Assembly: GCA_003116995.1 (NCBI GenBank) | Contig: BDSL01000100.1 | Coordinates: forward strand, 223,501 to 287,500 | Direction: 5' to 3' | Length of the DNA stretch: 64,000 bases | From: Yamagishiella unicocca | Lineage: Eukaryota; Chlorophyta; Chlorophyceae; Chlamydomonadales; Volvocaceae | Part shown: piece after piece, positions 23,112 through 36,700 of the stretch | Numbering within the stretch: the first letter of the stretch is position 1 | How the letters are laid out: each line of letters opens with the position of its first letter | Translations under genes and position numbers: made by a program | Notes under the pieces: model-generated | The model's input: the letters and a program-made list of their open reading frames with translations, nothing else | What the model was told of the DNA's origin: nothing | The model's database searches: none

Positions 23112-23235
23112 GTTGTTGTAACGGTTACAGTGGGTTCCAGACCAAGAGGTAGAACCATCGGGCGCATCGCCTGACACTGAACTGGCATCGCCTGACACTG
23201 AACCATCGGGCGCATCGCCTGACACTGAACTGGCG
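23112..23235 (-). mobile_element. LINE-tail repeat in inverse orientation next to LINE 1
   Basis: The reverse complement matches 8575-8665: ttcagtgtcaggcgatgcgc, then cccactgtaac. The unit catcgcctgacactgaac is repeated three times at 23165-23231. It abuts the truncated 5' side of LINE 1, so two elements in opposite orientation meet here. Confidence 0.5.
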
Positions 23236-26200
23236 TGGTGGCCGGGCTTCAAACGGCGGCTGGCGGCGGTGGCGGCGATTCTCAATCGCACCGCTCGCTC
23301 TCGGCGCCTGGCCTCGGGCGCGCAGGTGGAGGCAGCCCGAGCCGCCTTGCGGGCGGCCCACCTTGCGGCCGCGACGCCGTCGGCGGCGCCCGAGGCCGTG
23401 GGTGGTGTGGTGGCCGCCCAGGCTGCCTTGGCGGTGGCCTTGCGTGTGGCGGCGGCGGGCGAGGCCGCCCGGGTACGCGTGGCGTGGGTGCGCGAGGGGG
23501 AGCGCCCGTGCCCCGCACTCACCGCCATGATTCACCCACCGCGGTCGTCCCAGGACATTACCGCGCTGCGCGACGCTGCTGGGCGCCTCGTGACCGACCC
23601 GCGCCAATTGCCCAATGTCGTCGCTTCTTTCTGGGAGCGCATCAGCTGCCTGCCGTCAGGCCTGGACTCGGCGGATCAGCAAGCGGTTCTGGCAGCTGTC
23701 GACGCCCACTCTACTCCGATCTCGCCCGATCTTCGCCCCGAGTTGGGCTCCATCGCAGTCTCAGCAGCGGAGGTGGCGCGGGCCCTGCAGCAAGCCAAGC
23801 CTGGCACGTCCCCAGGCTGGGACGGAATCCCTGTGGATCTCCTCCGGACCTACAGTGGCTGCTTTGTGCCGGCACTGGCCCGCCTTTTCACTGCTATCGG
23901 CCATCTGCGCGCCGTCCCGACGGGTTTCCTGAAGGGTGTTATATCCGTCATTTACAAGGGCCATGATGCGGACCGGGCGGCGGCCGGCGCCTACCGCCCC
24001 ATCACCCTGCTCTGTACTGATTACCGCATTCTGGCGAAGGTCCTCGCCAACCGCCTCAGCCCTGGCCTTTCCGCCGCCATCCCCCTCGAGCAGTCCGCCT
24101 TCCTCCCCGGCCGCTCCATTGGCGCCAACACCCGCTTCCTTCGCTGCCTTCCCCCCCTCCTACACCAGCAGCAACGGAGTGCTTTCATCGCCTTCTTGGA
24201 TTTCGCCAAAGCTTACGACACCATTGACCGCTCCTTCCTCTTTGCTGTCATGGAGCGCATGGGTGTTGGGGCCGGTTTCCTGGGATGGACGCAGCTCCTG
24301 TTGGGCCGTACAGTGGCCATGGCGTCCGTCAACGGCTACATCTCCCGCTCTGTCCCTATCCGGGCCGGCGTCCGGCAGGGCTGTCCCCTTGCCCCGCTCC
24401 TCTACCTCTTCGTGGCCCACGCCCTCCTCTGCTGGCTGAAGCGGCACGGTGTTGGCGTGCCGCTGGCCCCGGCGGACCCGGCCAGCCTGGTTACCGGCGT
24501 GCAGTTTGCTGATGATGCCCAAGTCGCGCTCCCAGATGCAGCTGCAGTACCGCCATTTATCGCCCTCATGGCGGCGTTTGCCCGCGCCTCTGGCCAGCAC
24601 CTGAATCCCTCCAAGGTCGAGCTGCTGTGGGCTGGTCGCCAGGTGGCGCCGGCGCCCGCCGCCCCGGCTGCCGTCCTTGCCGCTGCGGTGGCGGCCGTCG
24701 CCGCCCCTGCCGCCGCGTGGACCGCTGCGGGCGGTGCCGCCGCTTCACCCGCCGCCCCGAGCGCCGCTGCTGCCGAGGCGCCGGTGGAGGCCGCCCCGGC
24801 AGGCGCTGGCGCCGCCGCCGTACCTCCTGACGCCCCGGCCGCCGCCGCTGCTGCCGCTGCGCCGGTGGCTGCCGCCCTGGCCGCCGCTGCTGCTGCCCCG
24901 CAGGCGGCTGCCGCCCCGGCCGCCGCGGCTGCCGTGGCGCCGGCGGCTGCCGTCCTGGTCGCAGTGGCCGCCGAGGCGCTGGCGACCGCCGGTTCGGCTG
25001 CCGCCGGTGGTGCTCCTGGGGCGGCCGCGGGTGCCGCGGCCACCACGGTGCTGACGACCGCAGCCCCGGCCGCCGCTGGCGCCGCCGCAGCGTCTCCCAC
25101 GCCTCCTGACGCCCCAGCCGTCGCGGCCGTCACTGCCGCCCCCACTGCCCCGGCCGCCCCAGCCGCTCCAGCCGCCCCAGCCGCCCCTGCTGGCGCCGCC
25201 AGCTCCCCCGTCGCCCGTCACCCGCCTCGCCTGGCGCGCCCACCAGGGCTGGCTCGCCGCGGTCGTCGGCGTCGTGGCCGCGGTGCTGCAGCTGTCGTGG
25301 TCGTGGGCGCCCTCGCCGCAGCCGCTGGCGCCCTGGCCGCCCCGGGTCCCTCCACATCGCCGTCCCTTGCCGCCACCGCTCCCGGGGTGCCTCGCCCCTC
25401 CCCTTCTCCCCCGCCCCCTGCCCTCGCTGGCCTTCGGATCGTGCCCGCTGCGGTGGCGCTGGGCATCCCCTTCACCAATCCGCCTGCCGCCCCCGTCCTC
25501 GATTGGGCGTCACGGATGTCGGAGGCCCGCCGCCGTCTCCAAAAGATCTCCCGCATGGCCCTGTCGATGTTCGGCCGTGCCACTGCGGCTGCAGCTTATG
25601 CTCTCCATATGGCGACGTACCACATGGAGCACTCGGGGCTGCCGCCGGCGGAGGTCCTTGCTGGCATCATGGCCCTTGTCGCAAAGCTGGTGGATCGGGA
25701 GCTAGGCCCTGATGACGCCCAGCGCCGTTTCACTGGTGTCCCCCTCCGCCTGCTCTCCGGTCATCCCACCATCGGCGGCTTCGGTGTACTGCCCCTTCGG
25801 CTGCATGTCCTCAGCCGGCATGCCAAGTGGAGCCTGACGGTCGCCCGCTCCGCGCTGCAGCCCCCGGCTGCCCGCGCGCCGTGGATCCGGATTGCGGTCT
25901 CCTTCCTCTCTACCCTCCACCCTGCCTTCCGCCCGCTGGCCGTCACCACAGCTCGCCCGGGTGGCCCGTGGCTCGGCGCCCCCTTAAGCTTGCCCCCGGA
26001 CATCCACCGGCTTGCCACGAGCCTCGGTCACCTCCCCCCCCTGTCTGACGTCGCGGACCCCCCCCTGGAGCCGGGCGTCTGGTGCTTCAACGCGCCGCTG
26101 TGGGGCAACCCGCTCCTGCCCAACGCGGGGGCGCCGGGCCGGCGGCCGGGGTTGGAGGCTATCCATGGCCCCCTCACCATGTGCCGCCGCCTGCTGACCG

Positions 26201-27559
26201 TCGGCGACGCCGTCCGGGTGCAGGACGCTATGACCGCGTTTGAGGTGGAGCGCGCCCATGCCCTGGCGACGACGCCGGGCATGGCCATCTTCAGCCGGCT
26301 GGCTGAGCGCTGGACGACGCTCGTACGGCACGAGCTGGCGCCCTCCGAGCTGGCCATGGGTGCGCTCCAAGATCGCATCGCGGCGCGGGCTGCGGTGGCC
26401 GCTCTCCTTTCTGACATCTCGCCCGCATGGCTCGCTGCTGCTCGCCTGGCGCCCGATGGCCCCGCCCCGCCGTCGCCTGACGAGGTGGATGCTCTCCTCC
26501 TTGCTCGCCTGGGGTGGCGGCTGGGTGTGGACGCCGTGCTGCCCCTCACCTCCTTCACCGTCAAGCTGGGCACCCTGCTCCAGGCGGCGGAACTGGAGCG
26601 CCCCAGGCAGGCCTGTCATGCGGCGTATGTGCGGGAGGCGCTCGGGCTGTCCCCTGCTGTGGCTGCCACGCCTGAGGCGGCCCTTGTGGCGTTACGCGCG
26701 GTATGGCGGCGGTTGTGGAAGCGTCTTAAGTGGGAGCCGCGGTGGAAGGAGGTCCTCTGGCGGCTGGCGGTTGACGGGGTGCCCATGCCGGGCTCCTCTC
26801 ACCTCCCGCTGGTCCCACCCGAACCGTGTGCTTGCGGCTGTTACCCCGCTGCAGCGGGTGTGGCCGAGTCGCCGCGCTTGCATCACTTTTGGTCTTGCCC
26901 CCTCGTCCGCCCGCTCTGGGATGAACTGGAAGTCTGCTGTGGGTGCGGGGTCACGCGTGAGCATGTGTGGTTGTGTGTGTCGCCGGATCCGACCACTGTG
27001 CTGCAGTGTGTGTGGTGGCGTTGGCGGCGCTCAACGCGATGGAGTGGGCGCGCCGGTACATACACTCTCATCGGCTCTCCGGCACCACCCTCCCTGCTGC
27101 TATGCGTTCTGGCCTCCTTGCTAAGTTCTGGGCCTTGCTGCGGGACTTTGCGGGCTTGGGTTTGCCCCGCAAGGACTGGGGTGACGTGGGGGTGGACCAC
27201 CCATTTTTGTTCGTAACCGGGGGTCGGCTCATGTGCGCCGTGCCGCCCTAGCTAGCCTGCCTTGGCTGCTGTTTGTTCTTTCGTTCTTTCTTTCCTGGTG
27301 CCACCTTTGCTGGTTCGAGATACGAGTGGTGCGGATGATGGGCAGGTGAGCCAATGGGGGCTTTTGTGGTGGTTTTGACGCGTAAGGGTGGCCTGCATGG
27401 GGCCGTGTCCTGCCGTCGCTTGTGCTGACTTTGCATGATGCTGTTTGCCTGCTGTTGCCCGTACCCGACCTTGGTTCCGTGTCTCTTCCGCAGTGCTTTC
27501 CCGCCGGGATAAGGGCGGGTGCCGCCTGTCGTGCGGCCACTGTAACGCGGTCTCTCTCT
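23236..27559 (+). mobile_element. LINE 1: L1-type non-LTR retrotransposon, 5'-truncated
   Basis: The frame is open from at least 23236 and begins in the linker before the reverse transcriptase, with no endonuclease domain upstream. It ends at the tail ggccactgtaacgcgg(tctc)n near 27559, carrying TGTAA. A second copy of this tail is at 59438-59489, and a related LINE lies tail-to-tail on the minus strand. Confidence 0.8.
23269..27251 (+). pseudogene. LINE 1 reverse transcriptase ORF with one frameshift
   Basis: Reverse transcriptase blocks are clear: KPGTSPGWDGIPVDLL, FLKGVISVIYK, YRPITLLCTDYRILAKVLANRL, AFIAFLDFAKAYDTID, IRAGVRQGCPLAPLLY and the catalytic FADD at 24505. An Ala/Pro-rich stretch (24640-25440, about 260 residues) lies between the palm and the C-terminal region. 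A CACGC then HHFWSCP zinc-type motif lies at 26828-26905. The true C-terminus (ALAALNAMEWARRY, then FWALLRDFAGLGLPRKDW) is in another frame ending at 27251. The change falls in the TGTGTGTGG run at 27007-27017. Without endonuclease and with the shift, this copy is unlikely to be autonomous. Confidence 0.8.
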
Positions 27560-28310
27560 GAACAAGACGGAGGAAACAAATACCGACATGCACCGAAACA
27601 AAGGCAAACCACCAGAACACCAAGTTGACAGGCCGTAGGCATACAGAGCAGCAGCCAGCACCCCAGGGGGAATTTGCACTAGAGGCTCCCCTATCAGGAA
27701 CTGGCCGCCAACCAACCTAACAGCCCAGCACCCGACGAACCAGTGAAGCGCCGCAACGATGCAAACATCGGAACCCGCCACCTCTCATCCAATAAGGCAC
27801 GGACCCCTAGCAGGGCTCAACACGCTTATATAGCCAGAAAGTATGAAGCACGGGAAACCCCGCTCCCCAAGACAGCCCGAGCCGATCAGGAATCCACCAG
27901 TACCTCAGCCGGTCCCCCGCACACAAGGCGATTGGCGACAACCCGCAAGAAAGGATGCCGAGGCCCCACTGCATCCCAGCCTTTCTGGGGAAGCCCCAGC
28001 GCAGCAAAGCCCCTCAAAAGGGCCCAAAACTCCACCACCCCACGGCGAACGGCGCGATCCAGAAGACCACTACCCGGAGTAAGAGGGGGACCACCAGCCC
28101 CCGCCCTGTTCAAGGCCGCGGCCATAAAACGGCGCCCCACCTCCATGGCAGTAATAGCCGCCAGGACTACTACATCCCAGACGCAGGACTGTACCCCGAT
28201 AGGTGCTTGCACCAACCAAACTTGCACCAACCAAACTCTGTTGTCTCCCTGGCGTGTACTGCACACCCGCTGCGGCCAGTCCCCAGGGCTCCGGCTATTG
28301 CCCTTATACC
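27560..28310 (-). pseudogene. LINE 2: C-terminal fragment and 3' tail, minus strand
   Basis: Minus-strand frame 28260-27886 reads CVWDVVVLAAITAMEVGRRF, then FWALLRGFAALGLPQKGWD and LVCGGPAEVL, homologous to the C-terminus of LINE 1. The following non-coding stretch (27885-27560) contains tggtggtttgccttt, as in the 8.5 and 9.9 kb tails. It meets the 3' end of LINE 1 near 27560. Only the last ~130 codons remain, a typical 5' truncation. Confidence 0.7.
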
Positions 28311-30745
28311 TGTAACGGTTCAGTTGATAAACTGCGCCGCTCATTCCCCAAAGAAACTCATTACGCTACACGAGCACGTGAACGAGTCCGCCTACGGGCC
28401 CAACAGACTGACAAACCTTCCGCTGCAACTCGATATTTCGATTAGGACAACACCAGTCCCCTACTAAAGTGGTATTCCCCCACAGTCGTCCCTTGGGTCA
28501 AACGCTGCGTTTCCGTCTCCTACGGGCGTAGTGCGGCGACAGTTACTACGCAACGACCTGGGCAGATCTGCGGTAGCCGCTCCCTGCTGGCACAGCCCGT
28601 CGCGAAACATTTCTGGGTGGTTATTGTTGGTAGGCCGCGCCCGCGCTCGCGCGACACGCTTTTCAACGCTTTACCCTTTACGCTCTACGTAATTTTCGGC
28701 CCCAAAGGTTTATTAGGCCGTAAGTTTCCACCCCTACCTAAGATGCTGGCTGCTTATGTATGCTGCTTCTGAATGGACGTTTATTTACACTGCTAGCTAG
28801 CTAGCAAAGAGCGCTTCTACTATTACAATAATCAGTAAGGGAGCGCCTGGGATGGCTGTATCGAGCGATTACCTCGCTGCAGACCACTTCAATGATGGGC
28901 AAGCCATACCTACGTTACTTGAAAACCATGTCACCTCAAGTTGGCGTCCAAATTGCTATTCATGCACACCGAATGATGCGGAGCACGCATATACTACTAC
29001 TGCAGCCTGCAGCGGGTCCTATATGCGGCGGATCCATCCGCCGTTTGTTAGTGATGAACGAAGCCCGCATGGAAAGCAGAGCCAAGTAACCAGCGTTCAC
29101 GCAACTACTAGTAGTGAAGTCAGCTTCCTTCGGGTAACAGAGGTTTGGGCACAGTTCATGTACCCATCCGGTACACCGCCGCCGCGTCGATGCATGCTCG
29201 CCAATCACCGGCCAGCAAGCAACAGCAGGCGAAACATACACCCTCCGCTGGTTGTGATTTCGTCCTTCGTGAAACGCAAGCGAACCCAGTCAAACGGATG
29301 GATGGAGGCGTGTAAAACGTTATGCCTCATATTCAATTCACACAAGACTGAAAAACATCGCGGCCCTAGGCACGATCCCCAAGCAACATGCATCCCTTCT
29401 GCGGGCTCATGATCAGCAGGGTGAATAGTACAACCCTTGCTTCTCCCCACCCTATCTGCCTGTCTATCTGTGGTGATAGCGGCCCCACACGCACGACCCT
29501 CCTCATGGCGCTTCCGGCCATACATGCGCTCATTAAGCAAGTAAGTAACGACTTTCAACACGTCCTTAGCATGTGCATGTAGCCCTCGACAAGAAAGATA
29601 GGACGACCGTTGCTACGTATGACATAAATGGCATCACAGGAACATACATCAACCCAGCCAGCTGCTGCTCATCTCTGCACTGTGGGAGGTCAACCAGTGC
29701 GTGCCTTTTTCAGGCAGCAGGAGCGCTTTAGGCGAGCACACATGCATGCATAAGTACCTAACATTATCATCATACCCGCCCCGCCCAGCCGCTGATTGCG
29801 CTCACGCCACTGCTAGCACCGACCAAAAGAAGCAATCAAGGAATGCGCAGCAGCGATTCCTTGTGCAATAAGCATCGGGGGTAGACGATGCGATAGATGT
29901 GAATACACGTAGATAGCCCAGAAGTGGCCACGCACCGCGTGCACGCACGCACACAGGGTTGCGCACGCACCTACAGCATGATACTCTATCCCTCGCCTCA
30001 CAGAAGCACACGCACGCACGTCGGTGGCGTCACATCCGCTCCAGTGTCGTCTAATTTAAGCGACTCCTGCTGCTGCGAGGATGTCTTGCAAATGCGCATG
30101 TATGGCGGCACCCCGGCATGGCATATACATATCAAACTACGTACCAGCCAGCTTCGTTCAGCTGGGGTACGTCGCCTCACTATCTCACCAATCACGCTCA
30201 CTCGGAGCATGCACGGGAGTGATGCGTGGCCCTTATCGCGACTGCCAGGCAGTAGTTTACGTTGCAGGTAATGCGGGGCGCGCGTAGTCGCGCCGGGAAG
30301 AAAGGAAGGATGGAAGGGAGAAAGCATCGCCACGTCCGCCTAAAGTGAAGGGCCTTGTCCAGGCGACATACAATTCGTCTATCTCGACAGCGTCGGGTCC
30401 AAGTATAAAGTAAGCCGCCAGCAGCTTGCTTGCAGTCCTCGGAACCGTATACAAATGTTTCCCCAAATTCTGGCATCAGAAGTCCGGGGTGTCCACACAG
30501 CAGCATCTATCAGCGACGGCGCGGAAGCAACAGCGCTGTCCAGTCCTTATAGCCCGCTCCATTATTGCAGCGGGGTGCGACTTCGATCGCGGTTAGGGGG
30601 CTGATCACCACCCGCAACCGCCGTGGCAGCCAAGCAAGCTCGAAGTAAGATGCTCGATCGCGTCGTCCCCTGGGAGGTTTCGCTCATCTGAGTATCCCCT
30701 GGGGCATAGATAGGCCATGTCGCCGTTGTTCTCCCAAGCCAGGCT
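28311..30745. other. Intergenic, downstream of gene B
   Basis: No gene supported. The longer frames (such as 28852-29412) have erratic composition and no motif. The region lies 3' of gene B. No clear TGTAA word was found close to the gene B stop. Confidence 0.45.
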
Positions 30746-33700
30746 TTAGCGCGGCACCTGTGAATCGTCCTCTTTGCCCCGGGGCGTGTGCGGCAGGCTG
30801 ACCTGGTCCTCGAGGCGCCTGTTGCTGTCCCCACCCGGGGGGGAGACTAGCGGCACCGCGCCATCGACAGGCAGGCCGTTTGGGGCATCATCAGTGGCAG
30901 CAATGCCAGAGAGGTTCTCTACGGGGCCCTGCTGCTGCAGCTGCTGCTGCATGAGCGGCTGCTGTGGTGGCTGCGGAGTCTGCATTTGTGGTAGCAGCGG
31001 CGGCAGCGGACGGGGCTGCAGCTCCTGCGATGGCTGCGATGGCTGCCGCGGCTGCTGGGAGTCCATCGGGCCATCGACAGTAGTGCGACCACTGGTCGCG
31101 ATTGGGGAGGGGCTTGCGGGTTGGCCCAGTCGGACATCGCCATCTTGCTGCTGGTCGGGATGAAGCTCATCAGACTCCAAAGGCGCGGCCGCGACCTTCT
31201 TCTTCCTCCTCCGCAAAACAAGCAGCAGCACCACCAGCACGATGAGGAGTGCTATAACACCGCCAACCACACCCCCCACGATGGCGCCCACAGCAACTGA
31301 GCTGTGACGGTGCCCATCATCAGATGCAGCGACCTCGCCTGCTGGGCCAGAGCTGACGTCGGCAGCTGACTCAGTGAACCCAACAGCAGGACCTGCACTA
31401 CTGGGTGGTGGCGCAATGCCTGGAGTCTCCTCCATTGGCGGAGGCGGCGGTGGAACTGCAGCAGACGGTGGCATCGGCAACTGCTGGGCCACGACGTACG
31501 CGCCCATGACTGTGGCGCGGCAAGAGACACGCCCTGTTGCGGTGTCGTACGACATAAAGGTCGCCGGTGCACTACCGGCCTGAAGGCCTTGGAGGGAGCC
31601 AGTGATGGTGTTGGCCGTCGCGTCGTACAGCGCGCACGTGGTCGGCTTGGAGGCGTCGTACGCGGGAGCGGGGATGCGGATGGTCATGTAGCTGCTGACG
31701 CCGTCCATGGAGGGAGGCGAGGCGGCAGCATCAGCGCCGACGGCAGCCCATGTGACACTCGCTATACCACCGCGCAGGGCGATGGTCGAGGGCAGGGCGC
31801 TGCCCAGCGCCAATGGTAGCGGCACCGCCGCACTCGAAATGTACGACAGCCCCATACCCTGGCTGGACGCGCCAGAGGCGGCAGCACCTGCCAGCACGAG
31901 TGACACTTCGGCGATGGTTGCTGATGGAGAGGCGGGCGGTGGTGAAGACAGCAGCTTTCGGCTGGACGTCGCGCGCACTACCGCCAGCAGGTTCTGACCC
32001 TGGGAGTCCTGCAGTGCAAGCCTGCGGCGGCCGGCCACGCCCAATTCCCTCTTCGTGGACACTGCTGATGCCTTCGCACCCGGTCCGGAACGCATGATCA
32101 GCGAGGAGGAAGCTGAGCTGCCGCTTCCGGACACCGCTAGAGCTGAAGCCGCCGTGAATACACCGTTGGCACCCGCTGTGACATAATCGTCTCCCGGCAC
32201 CGCCCGCTTGCCCAGCGCCGCTGCCAGCTGGGCGGTATTCGACAGGGTCTTCTGCAGCCACTGCAGGGAGCTGGTGCTGCTGGCGCTGGCTGCCTCGGCA
32301 CGCAAGCGCTGCGCACGACTACTGCTGCTGGCTGCGGCGCTGCTGCTTTGCGATGATGCCGCCAGTAAGGTGCAGATCTGTGTGGCGAAGTCACTGTCAA
32401 CTGAGCCGGAGCTGATCACCGCCTGGAGGATGGTGGCGGCGGTCTGCAAGACCGTTTCCTTGGTGGCATCAGTGAGCAACCCCGATGCACTCCCCACGAC
32501 GGTGGTAATCGAGGAAAGCGCCATCTGGACCTGCAAGTAAGCAAGGAAAGACGATGGAACACGAGCAAGGCGGCAGGAAGATAGGTGGAGGAGTGGGACT
32601 AGCTGATGGCTGGACGAATGAAAGTAAGGTTGGCAGGAGGCAGGCGGGATACATACAGCACCCACCCAGCTAGACAGTCATTACATACACGTACGTATTG
32701 CACTGTGTAATGGCAACATGAGGGTGCTACGCTTGCTTGTTGGGTGCAGCGCCCTTTTGCACCATGACCCATGGATGGTGGGTGAGTCGCTATCGGGATA
32801 GGTGCAAACCCGGCAAACCCTGCCACCTGCTGTGAGTCGCCCAGGTTGATGGTGCCCAGGATGGCGGTGATGAGCTGCCCGCTCTGGCTGGAGGCCAGCT
32901 CCGCCGCCGAGCTGCTGGCGGACGCGGCGATGTACGGCGTCAGCAGCGACATCTGCAGCGCTGCTTGGAGCAGAGCGCGCAGGTCGTTTGCCTGCATGCG
33001 TCAACCCGGGTAGATAGGTAGTGGGTGGGTGGGGACATCGGCAGGTTGCAGTTAATAAGGCAGGCGGCGCATAAAAGCACCAGGTTTGTAGTCCATTTTC
33101 AATCTTGACATACATGGCCGCAACGAAACAGCACGGAGGAGATGTCAGACGAACATGTTCCCGTTTAAGCATTTACATCTCGAATGTCGGCTTTGATACC
33201 TGCCGAACACGTATCATAGGGTGGGTTGCACCACGCGACCACTTACACCATGTGGAACTACCTGTCCTGGCAGATGTGCGCTGACGTGGCAGTCAGGCAC
33301 GCAGCCAACTGGGATGTGAGCGAGCACTCAGGTTATTATTAGCTCGACACGTTTTTAACAGCGCGCTTGCAATCGAACAAGTCAATCCTGCCCTCACCCA
33401 CCCCACCTACCCCTCCAAGCAACCCCTCCCCATCCCGCCACAGCTCGCTGTCTTCACGCAACACCCGACTATGTGGCGGGCCAAAACATCCACCGTCTCC
33501 ATCCATCCTCACCCACCGCAGCCAATGCCGAGACATCCAGAGGTTTGAGCAGAGACGCCGCATCAAAGCCTGCCGGCGGTGGCTCGATGGTCGTGACCAC
33601 GGCCGCGCAAGATCGAGCCCCCTGGCTGTCGATGGCGCAGCCGTACAGCGTGACATTGCCCTCTGCCAGGCCCACCAGTGCTGCTGAAGACAACATTCCG

Positions 33701-36700
33701 AGCTGCTGTGGCAGGTACACAATGCTGCCCTGCTGGGTGCGCTGCAGCCCGAACTCATAGGTCAGCTCTGAGTCCTGAGCATCCGAAAAGCCCTCGGCGC
33801 GAATGGACACTACGGCGGTTGGGAAGGTGCTCGACACCAGGTCCACCTTGAGACAGGCGGACGGGTCGGTGGCATCCAGGGTGCAGCTGGGAGCCGAGTT
33901 GAGCGGCACAGTGATGATGGCGGCGCCTTTCAAGCCATTGAGCAGCATGCTGGCAGTGATGGTGACGGACGGCTGGTTGGTGGGAAGGTCTGCTGCCGCG
34001 ATGGTGATGATGGTGATAATGTTGGATGTCACTTTGGCCGTGTCAGCACCGTTGGCAGCACTGACATCGACCAGGTTGCTTACCCCGGGGACTTCATTGC
34101 TGGACCATGTGACGGCGGCATTGCTGTGGGTAGGATGGGTTGCACGAGGTTGCACCGGCAAGAACATGGCAGCTTCAGAAGGCTTACTTACTCCGGCGGC
34201 CAACACATGATGTGTAAGGTCTGGAGCCCACTGCAAGGAATACTGCTACTACATAATCCATGCTACTTTGCCCAACACGCCAGGTAGAGCTGCACGACCC
34301 CAAAGGTTCAACACACACCATGCTCCGTGCCCAACCGTGCTCACTTCGAGCACACACCAGCAGATGTAAATCAACACACACGCACACAGCCTACCTGTAC
34401 TCCTGCCCTACTACCAGCATCACCATCAGGCTGCTGTCGGTGCTGTGTGGTGAGGCGCAGGCAGCAGCACTGCACTGCCGTGACAGCTTGCCGCGGGGGA
34501 AGGGCTCGGAGGCGGAGCGGGGCCGGAAGGTGACCGAGGCAGTGGCATTAAGGGGCGTTGCGCCCCGTGACACTTCCTTTGACACCGTGACTGTGATGGT
34601 GTGCACCTTGCCCAGTGTCAACAGGCTGGGCGACACCGTCCACACCCCCGGGATGGTGGTATCGTCGCCAGTGTCAGACCCCGTGAAGCAGGGGACAGGG
34701 TAGTCCTCGCGCCTGGAGCGAGGGGGTGAGAGCGAGGGTCGGAAGTTTAGGGTTTACGTGGGGGGGCATCACCGGGATGGTCCTCCATCTGCTGGCAGCG
34801 AGCGAGCAATCAATAGGCTGGCCACAATGCGATGAACCCACCATCCCCTCCCCGCCACTCAGGGATCCTACCTGCATGACCAATTGTAGTTCAGCTTCTG
34901 CAGTTCTTTGGTAGCATCGGGATCGAAGGAGGCAGTGGCGTCGAAAACCAGGTTAGTGTCATCTGGTACATCGCCAGCGGGCCCGGTCAGCTTGGCAGAG
35001 GGCACCGCGCCGATCGCTGTCAGGATTACGCTTTTGGATGCCGTCGCACCTGCGGAAGCAAGCGAAACATAAACTTGTTTGAGGAGCGCATTGAACACGG
35101 GTTTGCATTATGCGTGCGCCTTGGCTGCCTTTGGATATCCCAGTCGAGAGCTGTTGCCAGTTTGTTAGGTGCTCCAGACCGCCGTGCATGGTAGGTGTGT
35201 CAAGCAAAACCTTCAGGAGGGCACCCACAGATTCCCTGCTGCTGTGAATTCATTCATCGCTCAGCCAGGGAACAACATGGGAACGGGCCCACGAAATAAT
35301 GTTACAGCAGCAGCAGCCATCATTACTGCACGCCCCCAGGTCCCTGACCCTTCCCCGCCTGCTGGCGACATGCCTCGGCTACATACACAAGCAAGGGCTG
35401 CAAAGATGTCAATGCCTCCAAACCTCCACGGCCACCTACCGCCAGCGAAAGAGGCGTTGACGAGCAGCGTGATGCTCTGGCCATGAAGCGCTGGCACAGG
35501 TGCCGGCAGGTACAGCTGCTGCACTGCCAAGCCGTCTGCAGGCATGCCGAACCAGGAGGGAGACGTCCACAGCCACTCCAGTGACCGGCCTGCGGGTGGG
35601 AGCGAGAGCGTGGGTTGGGAGCAGTACGGCGGGAGCACATGCAATCCATGATGATGGTAAGGGCTCCGTTACGACTTCATATATGATCGTCTTCCTCCAT
35701 CGGCATGCACCATTAACACCTAGTACACATGCGCATGTACATGAGGTAGGGTGCACGATGCTTGCACGCCAACGCACCTGCACAAAGTTGGCCCGCCTTT
35801 GCCGACGTCCGCACACCGGAGGAAAGGCGGAAGCTCTGCACTGGCGGCCCCACCACCTGCACAGCTGGAACGGAACTACCGGCTGCCGTTTTGGCAAAGG
35901 TGATGGTATTTGTGGCGGCTTTGTCCAGCCACGATTTCAGTGTGACCTTGAGGCCGTAGTTGGCCGCCTCAGGCAGGTCGGTTGCCTCGGATTTCTTCAG
36001 GGACAGCACCAGGCGGTCGCTGGGGCTGGCGAGGCTGTTGGTTCGGTCCACAGCGGCTTGCAGGACAGTCCATCCGGCTGCATCGCCTCCCGACTGGTCA
36101 TCGAGAAGGGACCATGTAACATCGCTCCAGGCAGAGCGGCCCGAGGGATCGGAGGAGAGGGAGGCGTCGAATGAGGGTGGCACCGAGCCCGCGGCGGACA
36201 GGAGGCTGCTGCTGCCGCCATCGGTGGTGCAGGGCTGCACGATTGCATTTGGGCCAGTCACCACTGCTGTGGGTGCGGCACACGCAGCACAGGAGGTCAC
36301 CTGCAGATGTGTGAAATGCGATGTTCCTTGATGTAAAGATCGAATATGTCGGGTAGTATGTACAAAGATAGACAGGACGGAACTTCGTTCGGAAGGGTGG
36401 ATAGCCTGCACTAGTAATCGTCAGCAGCTGCTGCTGCGCCAATGCTTTTACATACGTATTTAGCCAGGGAAGTAAGGGACGGAAGGGACAGCAGGCAGCC
36501 ACCAAGCGGCGGCATCTCTCGATTATGCACGCACCATGACACTACCCGTAAAGGCGGTAGATGCATCCACCTGGGACACCAGGGCTGACCCAGAGGCCAG
36601 GAACACCAGTTGCTGGGCCGCCTGTATCATGGGTGGACGTAGGTTGGCAATAAACAAAAGACGTAAGAGAAATGCATTTCTCTTCCGGATCATATGAATG

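Noticed and set aside
23112..23235. Twin-priming inversion as the origin of the head-to-head arrangement at LINE 1
   Set aside because: The inverted part is a 3' tail rather than the upstream internal sequence that twin priming would invert; two separate insertions fit better.
28852..29412. 186-codon plus-strand frame
   Set aside because: No motif, mixed composition, no splice context and no paralogue.
34211..34237. ggtctggagcccactg in gene B intron 7, identical to 16 bp of the LINE tail
   Set aside because: The match does not extend to either side; too short to call an insertion.
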